NCBI GenBank assembly: GCA_963575745.1
Contig: CAUYUJ010018726.1
Span: 1,509,112-1,573,111, forward strand
Direction: 5' to 3'
Source: Prorocentrum cordatum
Lineage: Eukaryota > Sar > Dinophyceae > Prorocentrales > Prorocentraceae
Length of the DNA: 64,000 nt
In this document: positions 55,312-64,000 of the stretch, in pieces
Layout: each line of letters opens with the position of its first letter
Numbering within the stretch: position 1 is the stretch's first letter
Program-made: the position numbers and the translations under genes
The notes under the pieces: model-generated
What the model saw: only the letters and a program-made list of their open reading frames with translations
Database searches by the model: none
Told to the model about the DNA's origin: nothing

Positions 55312-55562
55312 TATCGATCGGTCTAACCATTGATCTCATTACCGACTCCGACTTCTCGATCGATCTCACCATCGATCTCACATTCGATCTCACTATCAAT
55401 CTCACAAGCGATCTAACTAGAGATCGCATGAGCGATCTCGCGATCGATCTCATTGAATCGATTTCACTCTCGGTCTCACGATCGACCTTACTATCGTCCT
55501 AACTAATGATTTCACTATCGATCCTACTATCAATATCACAATCGATCTCAATATTCATGGTT
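55312..55562. repeat. 12 bp tandem repeat (ATCGATCTCACT)n
   Basis: About twenty imperfect copies over 250 bp. ATCGAT is itself a palindrome. Confidence 0.9.
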
Positions 55563-55738
55563 TAAGTTTTCAAATCATCCATTGCTTGGGTTGTCTTATG
55601 TGTAATTCAGCTTTTTGTGCATCATGAATGAGCCTGCTAGCCGCGATGCCCTTGCCAGCCGCTTCAGGCTATTTGCTTAGTCCGCTCGCGTGGACCATTT
55701 GCGAGTATCGTCACCGTCCTCATGGTGGCACTACATCG

Positions 55739-56025
55739 CCGTGACGAAAGTTTCTTTCAATTTGCTTTTTGGAATGACGCGCTTGTGCGGAGTAGTTCGG
55801 AATAGTTTTACTAAAACTTTTCCGCGCGCAATCGCATCCCGCTCGATAATTTATATGATTTGGCGCGGAGTAGTTTCCGATCCCGTTTTGGGGTAACAGA
55901 GTTATGCACCTGTCCTGGATCGGAAACTACTCCGCCGAATGACCCCAGCATCATGTCATGTTATGAATGTTGAGAGGGATAGGAGAGATCTCCATCATAG
56001 CAAATTGAAGAAACTTTTGTCACGG
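55739..56025. mobile_element. Family H element, ~287 bp, with an inner palindrome
   Basis: Outer arms: 'ccgtgacgaaagtttctttc' plus 'aatttgct' at 55739-55766, complement at 55999-56025 with two changes. Inside lies a perfect 18 bp inverted pair, CGGAGTAGTTTCCGATCC (55866-55883 and 55917-55934), and a further partial copy near 55787. AT-rich. No clear TSD. Confidence 0.65.
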
Positions 56026-56029
56026 CTGT

Positions 56030-57190
56030 GTATGACTGTAGTAGGATGAGGCTGAGTATGGGAGGGGAGCGAGAGGAGGACCTGGAGCAGGAGGAGACAA
56101 GGGGGTTGAAGGTAGAGCATGACGAGGGGGGCGAGCATGATGATGGGGACGAGGGGATGAGGCCGAGGAGGGAGAGGAGGAGGGTGAACACGAGGCGTAA
56201 TAATGCAGAAAAATGGAGGTGATTTCGAGCAGAAATCAGTGCGAAGGAGGAGGAGGAAGGAGGACGAGCGAGGAAGCTTGAACGGGGGAGGCGGAAGGAT
56301 GGTGGATCAAGGAAGATGAGGACGCAGGACGCAGGAAGCATGAGAGAGGGGAGCAGAGGCACTGCGACCCGAGCGCTGCAGGGGTGGGGGCAGGGTTCCG
56401 CCTGTCGCGCACACGCCCCGACTTCGCCGACAGCCCGTTGCCCTCTCTCGTGGCGCTGAGTCTGCCCGCACCCGATCCCGCCTGTTGAGCACACGTCCCG
56501 CCCTCGCTCGCTACCTTCTCTCTCTTGAGGCCAGTCTGCTCGCAGAGGGCGCCGCATGACGTAAGTCTCCGACGCGGAGACCAGAGAGGCACGCACAAAG
56601 CGTAACCCTCCTTCACAGACCTCCGACGCCGAGACCCCCGCCCCGCGCCCATGGGGCGATGCATTCCCCCAGCTCGCCTCGTGTGCTGGGGGAGGGCCAC
56701 GTTTGAAGCCTCTGTGTGTGCTTTTGTTCGCCCGCCCCCCTCCCCCTTCCAGGCGGACGCAGGTGCGCTTCGTATAGTACCTTTCGTTGTCACCGAGCAG
56801 CGTTTCGAGTCACCCACAGAGGGGATTTGCGCCAGGACGTCGAGGCCAGCTGCACGGAGGGCCCATGAGTCACCGTTGGTTCGCCATGCAAGCGAGCATT
56901 ACGTGTGCATCAATGCAAGGAAATGCCTTGCACACTGCCCTGTGAAGTTTAGGCGTCCGCAGTTAGGCGTTGAGTTCTGGCTGGCAGGTCGAGTATAGAG
57001 AATGCGCTCTTAAACCTCACCATAGCAGTAACCAGCCCGTGCAAGCAGCCAGCGTTAGTGACCAGTGAAGAAACTTTGAGCCACATGCGGAGGTCACGTG
57101 GGAGCGCTCGCATCGGGCGTGTCGAACTTTTGGTTCCACACCTCGTCCATGACGGGTATATTCTGTGCCTCCGTGTGGGAGAACCAGATG
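56030..57190. other. Unassigned, no gene identified
   Basis: Purine-rich first 300 bp, then complex sequence. Frames such as 56651-56998 (+) have no recognised motif. Confidence 0.3.
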
Positions 57191-57194
57191 CACC

Positions 57195-57792
57195 GGTACC
57201 GCTACTCCCTAGACCTCTCCCAGGGTGCGGTGTGACCAGAGTTTCGAGGCGAATCGAGCGGCGGCAACGAGGACGTCCCAGGAGGCCGAAAAACCGGCGA
57301 ACACGAGGCGAGGGTAATTTGCGGTATTGGCACCTCTTCCTTTTCCGACTTGCGCAATCGCTGCAGGGGGGCCAGTCGCACCCACAGAGCCGGCGCTCAT
57401 GGCGGCCCGGGCTCATGGCGGCTTCGAGCGCCGGCGCTTCGGCTGGACGCCCGCGCAGCGGGCCGCGGAAGGCGTGCGCCTCGCAGCATCCCCGCGCTGG
57501 GGGTTGCCGCTCGCCCACTGCAGGAGGAGGAGGGAGAGGAGGAGGAGGAGGATGCAGTCCACAGCCGCTTCCGCACTCGTCTGCCACTGCGCCTCTGATC
57601 TGCGGACGACGTGTTTCAAGCAGTGGCGATCCGAGGAGGGAAAGGTACACCAGTACCGCTGCCCTTCCCCGTTTTCCGCCCCTTTTTGGGCCTCCATGGG
57701 GGGCCCTCGTCGCCACCGCAGGATTCGCCTCGAAGTTCTGGTCAGAGCGCACCCCCGGAGAGGTCCGGGGAGTAGTTAGTGGTGTCGGTACC
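57195..57792. repeat. Inverted repeat pair (I), ~100 bp arms, ~600 bp apart
   Basis: Left arm 57195-57300 ('gacctctcccagggtgcggt', 'tttcgaggcgaat') pairs with the complement of 57690-57792 ('attcgcctcgaa', 'gcgcacccccggagaggtc') at roughly 75 percent. A direct repeat, 'gcggacgacgtgtttcaagc', also occurs at 57600 and, changed, at 57812. Could be a larger non-autonomous element. Confidence 0.5.
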
Positions 57793-57844
57793 TTGGTTTT
57801 CCCAAGAGCCGCGGACGATTTGTGTCGAGCAGTGGCGAAGCAGT

Positions 57845-57939
57845 AGATAGTATCGGGGCATCACGCCGCATCTCCGATGCATCGGCGATGCGGTGCGAAC
57901 CTCTGGCTCCCTGCACTCCGACCCCATCTGGGAGGCCTC
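57845..57939. mobile_element. Family A fragment A5
   Basis: A short core 'gatgcatcggcgatgcgg' and a right end 'ccgaccccatctgggaggcc'. The left TIR is mostly lost. Confidence 0.55.
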
Positions 57940-57959
57940 CAGAGGCGTCCAGACCTGCC

Positions 57960-59100
57960 TGTCGGTCCTCCGGGTAATGCAGTGGGAACCTGCGGTGGTT
58001 TGAACGGAACTTTCCTGGCATTCTGGTTGAGACAGTCGACTGTTAACATGTCGCTTATCTGCTCAAAGGGCAATGTGTTTTGCTCTTGGACTTTTTCTCC
58101 GCTCTGCGAAACATCCTTGCGGCCTACAGGAATGCCGGGACGGTCGGACCCTGTTCGATTGCGTATACCGTGCCACGTTGGCCTCTCCCGAGGCGTCGTC
58201 GATTTTCGGCCCAGGACTCGGCCACCACAGTCGAAAAGTAATGCATCGTCCGCGTTGGAGCGGAGCTTGAATGCAGTCCAAACATGATACTCTGCATGGG
58301 CGTTGTTTGTTTGGTATCTGAGAGGCTTGGCGGAGGCTGGATGCGGGGCGCCGCGGGTGACCCTCGAGCTTGTCCACCCGGCGAAGCAGAGTGGGCGACA
58401 TTTCGGCAAGGACGTGCGCCGATCAGGTGTCCGTCGTCGTGCACGCACGGATGCTCCAGAGGTGGACACCCAGCGCGCGGTGCCGAATTGTTCCCCCCCC
58501 CCTCCCCTCCCCCGCGCCCTCTGTTTGTCTGGCCCCCTTGCCACTGCATCTGGTTTGTGTGGCTTGCTCGACGCGCCGTGGGTACACCAGGATCGAAAGG
58601 CGTCAGCTGCAGACCCACTCCTACCTTCTATACCGAGCTTGCCAAGAACCACTCAAAAACAGATCAGGGAGATCTGGCGACGGGGGGTGGTTGGGGGCCA
58701 ATTGCGCATTCACAGGGTTTGATATATCCGCGCGTCCGGAGCTCGTGGAGATTAACCAACACGCGCACAGCTTCTCATGATGCGTTTTTGTACGCTGCGC
58801 AGGTTGCGCCAGTAGGCATAGCCCGCGGCTCCAGGGGTGGGGAAGTGCTGGTGGCGCAGTCGTGCCCGAATCATGAGGAACGGAATGGGGAGGAGAGGAG
58901 GGAAATTGATGGGAAAGGCGCAGGGGGGACTGGGGAAGGGTATCCAGACGCAAACAAACATCAGGGAGAGCGGGAAGGGTCAACGCTGCCCAGACGGGCT
59001 GTCGGAGAAGCTGCGCGATGTGGTCTTGGCGGTTGATTGGGCCCCACGGTGGTCGTGCCCCCCCCACACTGGCTGGCCCCGAAGGGGCCCCATGTGCGTC
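57960..59100. other. Unassigned, no gene identified
   Basis: A minus-strand frame of 263 codons (57861-58652) exists but starts inside element A5 and has no recognised motif. A poly-C run lies at 58493-58503. Confidence 0.3.
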
Positions 59101-59104
59101 AACT

Positions 59105-59780
59105 CCCTGCAGGACCCCCCCCCCTGGGGCAGCTGATCGAGGCTGGAGTTACCTACAAACGCCCCCTGGGGCAGTCAATCGAGGCGGGGGGGGCCCAAAC
59201 CACCCCCTAATTAGGACAGCTGATAGAGGCGGGGGGGAGAGGGGGGGGGGGGGGGGGCAAAAACCATAACCTGGGGCAGCTATCCCTACGCTCCCCCATG
59301 TTCCCACTATGTTCCCCGATGTTCCCGAAGATCCTTGAAACACCATAGGATTTTCAATGTTTTTGGGAAGCTATGGTCCCCACTATGGGCCCCTATGTTC
59401 CCACAATGTTCCCCTATTGTCCCTTTTTGGGGCAGCTGTGTTCCCTTGTGTTGCCACCATGTTCCACGATGTTCCCACTGTGTTCCCAGATGTTCCCCTG
59501 GATCCTTGAATGAACAAAAGCACTGCTTTGTTCAATGTTTTGGGGCAGCTCTGTTCCCCTGTGTTCCCAGTGTGTGTTCCCACGAAGTCCCCCGACGTTC
59601 TCACTTTTTGTCCCCCCAGAGGAATGGCTTTGGACACCCCCCCGCTGCAGTGGGGGTGGTTTTGGGCACCTCCGGCCTCGATCAGCTGCCTCGGGGATGG
59701 TTCGGGGCACCCTCTTTCGGGGGGGAAACTGGCGCGCGTATCCCGTGTGTGGGCACCCCCCACATGGCCGTGAGCGCTGC
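59105..59780. repeat. Degenerate repeats: 'ctggggcagctgatcgaggc' and 'gttcccc.atgttccc'
   Basis: Five or six copies of a 'ggggcagctgatcgaggcgg' phrase flank a ~300 bp (59283-59600) block of 'atgttcccactgtgttccc' words. 'atccttgaa...caatgttttggg' occurs twice inside. Confidence 0.75.
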
Positions 59781-60569
59781 CTCCCTGGGTGGGCGCACCT
59801 CCTTTGTGAGAGCCCCTTGTTTGCTTTGATTGGTCCAGGCGACGCAGGTGACGGCCATAGTGCCTCAGTCCGCAGATCGGGGTCCCAGACCGAACCCAGT
59901 GCTACAGCACAGTGTCCCCGTAGGCGTTGGCCGCCATCGCCAGCCCAACGTTGGAAGGCGCCGCCGAGTAGCAGGTCAGCGCGAAGCTTGGGCTCAACTT
60001 GCCAATTCCATGGACAGATTTCGACGCAGTCGCAGTCGAGCGTATGTCATACCAACAGAACAATGTTTCGATTGGCAGGCAAACTCCGTGGTGGCAGTCT
60101 TGGAACAGTCACAGGGACTTCATCGCGCCTCACGAGCCTGATTCAAGCCCCGTTGGATTATTCGGCGTGGGTGAAGTTATTTTCCACGAGGTTTTTGTTC
60201 GCTGCGCTTGATCTTCTCGGAGATGGCATTTCCCCACCAATGCACCCCCCGCATCCTTTCCCCCGTCGATCCCGTGCGAGTGTTTTTGTTGCACCTGGGA
60301 GTGCAGCTTCGACCCTGGCCAGGCGGGCAGCTCCTGGGTCTTGGACGGGCCTGGCCAGGAGCGATGTGGCCGAATCGAAGACGCCTGCGGCGAATCATCG
60401 CCGCCCCCCCGCCTGATGCGGCCAAGCGTTTGGGCAAAGTTTTGCCACGCTGTTGGGCCATGCGTTCTCCCCGCCATTGTGGTGGAGGCCCTGCGGGGAG
60501 CACGTGGGGGAGGACGAGGAGGAGGAGAGGAGGGGAACAGGAGGATGCCTTCGGGGACTTGTTGGGGCC

Positions 60570-60850
60570 TGTTTGGCAGTCTTATGGCGTTCCAGGCCCG
60601 TCTGACGCAGTCGGAAGCCGTCTTGGGAGCCTCCTTGGGCCGTTTTGGGGCCATCTTGGGGTGTTTCAGGGTGGTCATGAAGGCCATCTTGAGCGTCTTG
60701 GAAGCCCCTGGGGCCGTCTTGGGGTACCTTCGGGGCCGTCTTGGGAGCCTCTTGGGCCGTCATGGGGCCATCTTGGAGGCCCTTTGGGCGATGTTGGGGC
60801 AAGCTTGGGGGCCTCTTGGCCGTCTTGAATGCGATCGGGCCAATGGAGTT
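60570..60850. repeat. Degenerate 'GGCCGTCTTGGG' repeat region, block 4
   Basis: Same word set as at 34780-35390. Confidence 0.7.
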
Positions 60851-60954
60851 GGGTTTTCGGGAAGTTCCAGGCGCCCAGCGGATTGGGCCGAAGCCCCAGC
60901 GGGATTTTCAAAGAACCAGGAGCCTACAAACATTCAGCACGGCGTGCACTCCTG

Positions 60955-61370
60955 TTCCAGTGGCTTTTGGCCCATCCCGCCATCGCGCCTGGGATGTAGG
61001 TCAGCGACTTCACGAATGCTTGTCAGGGATCTCAGGGGATCTGTTCACGGGATCTATTGGGATGCTTCTCAGGGGCCTCATGAAGGCAGGTTTGAGGCCT
61101 CCAGGGAGCGTCTCGGGGGTCGTTCAAGCCCTGCCACGAGGACATTGTGGATCCTTCCCTCCTCCGATCCCCCCATGTGGCTTCCTGCTGCACCGTATGT
61201 CGTATGCAGCAAGTGGCCTCCGCGACCGTGCCTTCGGATTCCGCCATCGTGGGCGGCAGGACTGTTTCTGGCCGTGTGCATCGCTGCGCTCCTTCTTGCT
61301 CGTAGGGCCGCGGTGGTCCACAGAGGTTCCCATTAAGGCTCACCCAGCTTGCCGTTGATGCCAAGCCACA
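60955..61370. other. Unassigned; shares a phrase with 34.8 kb
   Basis: 'ggcccatcccgccatcgcgc' at 60968 matches 'ggcccatcccgccaccgtgc' at 34787, in both places next to the degenerate GGCC/CTTGG region. No gene seen. Confidence 0.4.
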
Positions 61371-61411
61371 ACACGACAATCTGCCTTCCTGCGCTACGTG
61401 CTACGCGCTTC

Positions 61412-61500
61412 CCTTCTCCGTCCCCCTCCTCCTTCCCCTCCTCCTCCTCCTCCTCCTCCTCCTCCTCCTCCTCCTCCTCTTCCTCCTCCTCCTCCTCGAC
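61412..61500. repeat. (TCC)n microsatellite
   Basis: About 75 bp of TCC triplets. Confidence 0.93.
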
Positions 61501-62078
61501 CGCCTCTTCCTCTTGGCTGCGCAGCGCCGTCGCCTTGCACGCGCCCGCCCGCGAAGGCGGCCAGGCGCGGGCAGCTTTTTGATGTTCTAACCTGCTTCGG
61601 CCTTGACGGCCAGAAAGAATTTCGAGCACCAAGAAAGTACCGAAGCTGGAGGGCTTTCACGTTTCGGGCCCTGGCAGGCGATACTCGTTCGACCTTGTTT
61701 CGATATATACTTTTGGGTACTTGAAATCATTTCTGGGATGTTCTCCCGAAGTACGTTGGGAGCAACAGAAGGCCAGCTGAGGCGTTTTCTGGTTCGCCTT
61801 CGGTCTTGGCCAGGGGCTGCGGCTCGCAGGCCGGAGGGCACAAGGCGCTCGCCTCCTTGCGCGGCGCGCCAGGCGCGGACGCGGCACCCCCGGAGGCGCG
61901 GGCGCCGCGCCCCGCGGCCACGCCCAGCGGCGGCTGCTGCGGCAGCGCGGCGCGGTGGCGGCTGCAGGCGCGACGGGCAGCGCGCCAGCGCGCTCCGCGC
62001 GGGGGCGTCGGAGGGGCACGGCCGACCGAGGGGCACGGAGAGAACGGGGACGGTAGGTCGACATCGGGCACGTTGGTC

Positions 62079-62332
62079 TAGGCCCCCCGGACGCGGTCGG
62101 AGCAGCTGGGGTGGGAGGATCGCGCCGCATCGCCGACGCATCGGCGACGCATCGGCGATGAGGCTCGACGTGGGGCACAGTTTTCTCCGCGCCGACGTCG
62201 CGGACGTGTCGCCGACGTCGCCAGTGCACGGCCGATGCAGCGCCAATGCATCGGCGATACATCGCCGATGTGTTGGCGATGCGGCGAGATCCTCCGATCC
62301 CAGCTACTCGGACCCCACCTCGGAGGCCTCCA
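62079..62332. mobile_element. Family A element A6
   Basis: Left 'ggggtgggaggatcgcgccg', right complement of 'cccacctcggaggcctcc', with a core of 'gatgcatcggcgatacatcg' type. Flanks 'gttgg' and 'gtcag' match three of five, so the TSD is uncertain. Confidence 0.72.
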
Positions 62333-62676
62333 GTCAGGTCAGTCTTTTTGGCGGTCCATTCGAACATCTACCGCCTCGGTTCAGTAGCCTTTAGCGGCCT
62401 GCAGCGGCCTTTCGTGTATGATTCCTTGCCTTTCGTGGCCTTGTGACTGCCTTGGGTGGCCTTTCGGCGGCGTCTCGCGGCACATCGTCGAAGGCCGACA
62501 TCGTCGAAGACCCACAACGTGAGCCTAAGTTCTTGGTGGTCCCCGCGGAGTTCTTGGATCCACGCTGGGCCACTTGACGGCGGCTCCGGCGCCGTCCCTG
62601 GCGCGCTCCGCACGCTGGGGATTGGGGCTCTGCCGCGGATCCACGGAATCGGGAATCCGCGCGGACCGTCCACAGC

Positions 62677-62872
62677 TGATGGGCTACTTTTCCCCCACCA
62701 CTACCATAGGTAGGACGGGGGAGAAGAGAGGCCTCCTCCTCCTCCTCCTCCTCCTCCTCCTCCTCCTTCTGCTCCTCCTTCTCCTCCTTCTCCTCCTTCT
62801 GCTCCTCCTCTTCCTCCTCCTCCTCCTCCTCCTCCCTCTCCTACCTAGTGGTGGTGGAACATCGGCCCATCA
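62677..62872. mobile_element. Family C element C3, 196 bp
   Basis: Ends TGATGGGC and GCCCATCA (exact complements); sub-terminal 'ccaccactacc' and 'gtggtggtgg'; inner 'taggtagga' and 'tcctaccta'; core (TCC)n, opposite in orientation to C1 and C2. Flanks 'acagc' and 'aaagc' match four of five. On the minus strand a frame reading ENCISMS joins GRSARIPDSVDPRQSPN after removal with one TSD copy. Confidence 0.8.
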
Positions 62873-63261
62873 AAAGCTCATGCTTATACAGTTTTCTTGT
62901 CCTTCTGAGGCTGACAGCGGGCACGGGGAGAACACCCACCCCAGACACATCGACTGAAAAAATCTGCACCGGTGCACTCGGCATTGATAAGTATCGCCAA
63001 GGCGGTGCCAATGCAGCCCCTGGTCGGTGTCGCTAATCGACGCACGTTTCGCCAGATACATTCGGTTGTTTTTGGACGTTGCTTAGGGATTCCGCCCGCG
63101 TGCACTCGGAACGCGGTGCCGCGCACGCCTTTGGAGAGTCCCAGGAGCTTTCGTTGAAGAGAGTTTTACTGATTGGGGTTCTGTCGATCCTCTATGGCAG
63201 CAATTCCTGTCCATTTGGTGACCTGGGCTCGCTGTCGGTGCCGCCGCGGGCGATGACCACC

Positions 63262-63320
63262 TGAGGCACAAGGCCGCCTGCCCAACAGCGGCCGCTATCG
63301 GTTCTGGACAGAAGGTTCCC
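63262..63320. repeat. Relic of family F core
   Basis: 'ccgcctgcccaacagcggcc' is identical to the F1 core at 48701-48720, and 'ttctggacag' follows in both. Full TIRs not found. Confidence 0.5.
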
Positions 63321-63329
63321 CGGGCTTTT

Positions 63330-63660
63330 GGAAGCTCCTGAGGGCACCTGCTGGGCCCAGGCAGCAGGCCCAAAATCTGCCAGAAGGGCGGCCGAACAGC
63401 TCCCCGAGCCCCGAGAGGCCCCAAACACCCACCAGACGCCCGAAGACGACACGAAAAGCACCCACAAGAAGCTTTCGAAATGCAGAACAATTGTGATTTC
63501 CAATGGTTGTTGCATGATCTTGGGAATGCTCTGTTCTTCGGTCTTTCAGGCTTCCGAGACCGCACAAAACTATCCGAAAGGGCTTCCAAGCAGTCCAACA
63601 GACCCCCAAAGCGGTCCAACAAGGCCCCAAGATGGCCCGAAGAGAGCCACATGACTGCAC
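63330..63660. repeat. Degenerate 'CCCCAAGACGGCCC' repeat region, block 5 (reverse)
   Basis: Weak version of the GGCC/CTTGG word set, orientation as at 37.6 kb. Confidence 0.5.
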
Positions 63661-63759
63661 AAAGACGTCCAGGGGGCCCCCGGGCCAGGGATCCGGAGTT
63701 CCGGTTCAGGGGTTCCCGTTCAGGGGGGGTTCTCGCAGGGTCAGATAGTCGGAACCAAT

Positions 63760-63960
63760 TGCCTTAGCCAGCTCAACCTGCCAACCCGTCCAACCAGCCA
63801 GCCAGCCCACCCAGCCACCCAGTCAACCCGTCAGCCAACCAGCCCAGCCGCCCACCCCGTCACCCCGCCAACCCGCCGATCCCCTCCGCATGCTCTCCGT
63901 GCCCAACCAGCCACCCTGCCAACCCGCCCTCCCCCGCCGCCTACCCTCCGTCACCGCCGA
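63760..63960. repeat. (CCAGCCAACC)n-type short tandem repeat
   Basis: 'ccaaccagcc', 'cccacccagcc' and 'caacccgcc' words repeat for ~200 bp. It ends ~40 bp before the window edge; the final A-rich bases show nothing. Confidence 0.85.
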
Positions 63961-64000
63961 GAGGGGGGGGAAGTGTTTCTTACCAGCGAAAACAAGAAAA

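Noticed and set aside
57861-58652. 263-codon minus-strand frame
   Set aside because: Ends inside mobile fragment A5, no family motif, and a competing frame is open over the same DNA.
1-64000. tRNA, rRNA and spliced-leader RNA genes
   Set aside because: Read for tRNA B-box-like motifs, rRNA cores and the dinoflagellate leader by eye; none seen. A covariance-model scan would be needed to exclude tRNAs.

Overview
The window looks like nuclear DNA of a large, GC-rich protist genome, most probably a dinoflagellate. This is an inference from four things: (1) a clear Mei2-like RRM exon at 6428-6857, a family strongly expanded in dinoflagellates; (2) a decayed LINE reverse-transcriptase remnant at 49352-50272 of the kind common in those genomes; (3) very sparse coding sequence among tandem repeats and trinucleotide tracts; (4) many short elements with terminal inverted repeats (TIRs) and exact target-site duplications (TSDs), several lying where removal of the element joins open reading frames, as expected of introners. 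I found no operons, rRNA, tRNA, spliced-leader gene or CRISPR array. Most long open frames are artefacts of GC richness and simple repeats.

Layout. 1-2.4 kb: ~90 bp tandem repeat, (TCC)n and an AT-rich patch. 2.4-5.7 kb: GC-rich DNA open in several frames, no recognisable gene. 5.7-6.9 kb: two-exon model ending in a Mei2-like protein (+). 7.4-12.4 kb: stacked tandem arrays. 13.3-16.3 kb: the best gene-like stretch on the minus strand, interrupted by three TIR elements (J, B2, C1). 17.5-19.4 kb: small candidates and a ~50 bp array. 19.4-29.8 kb: a ~10 kb satellite-like domain of interleaved ~76 bp and ~300-430 bp units, holding a 104 bp array and a small gene candidate near 24 kb. 31-34 kb: elements K1, A1, E1, D1 and a membrane-helix exon. 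34.8-38 kb: degenerate GGCC/CTTGG repeats and a 152 bp array. 38-40 kb: (GGA)n, then a minus-strand candidate gene carrying D2 and D3 with perfect 9 bp TSDs. 40.6-41.8 kb: a possible zinc-binding exon followed by ~1 kb of (GAT)n. 43-44.5 kb and 48.2-48.8 kb: clusters of nested or abutting elements. 49-51.8 kb: the LINE remnant between (GGA)n tracts, then (GAT)n and (GGA)n. 52-64 kb: sparse, with elements E2, H, I, A5, A6, C3 and more degenerate repeats.

The main result is a set of about ten distinct short TIR families (A-F, H, J, K and weaker I, G, L) packed into one window, with TSDs of 5 bp (A, B, C, K) or 9 bp (D). One copy is nested inside another, and at least five sit where removing the element plus one TSD copy leaves an open coding frame. 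Gene functions other than Mei2-like and reverse transcriptase could not be assigned.
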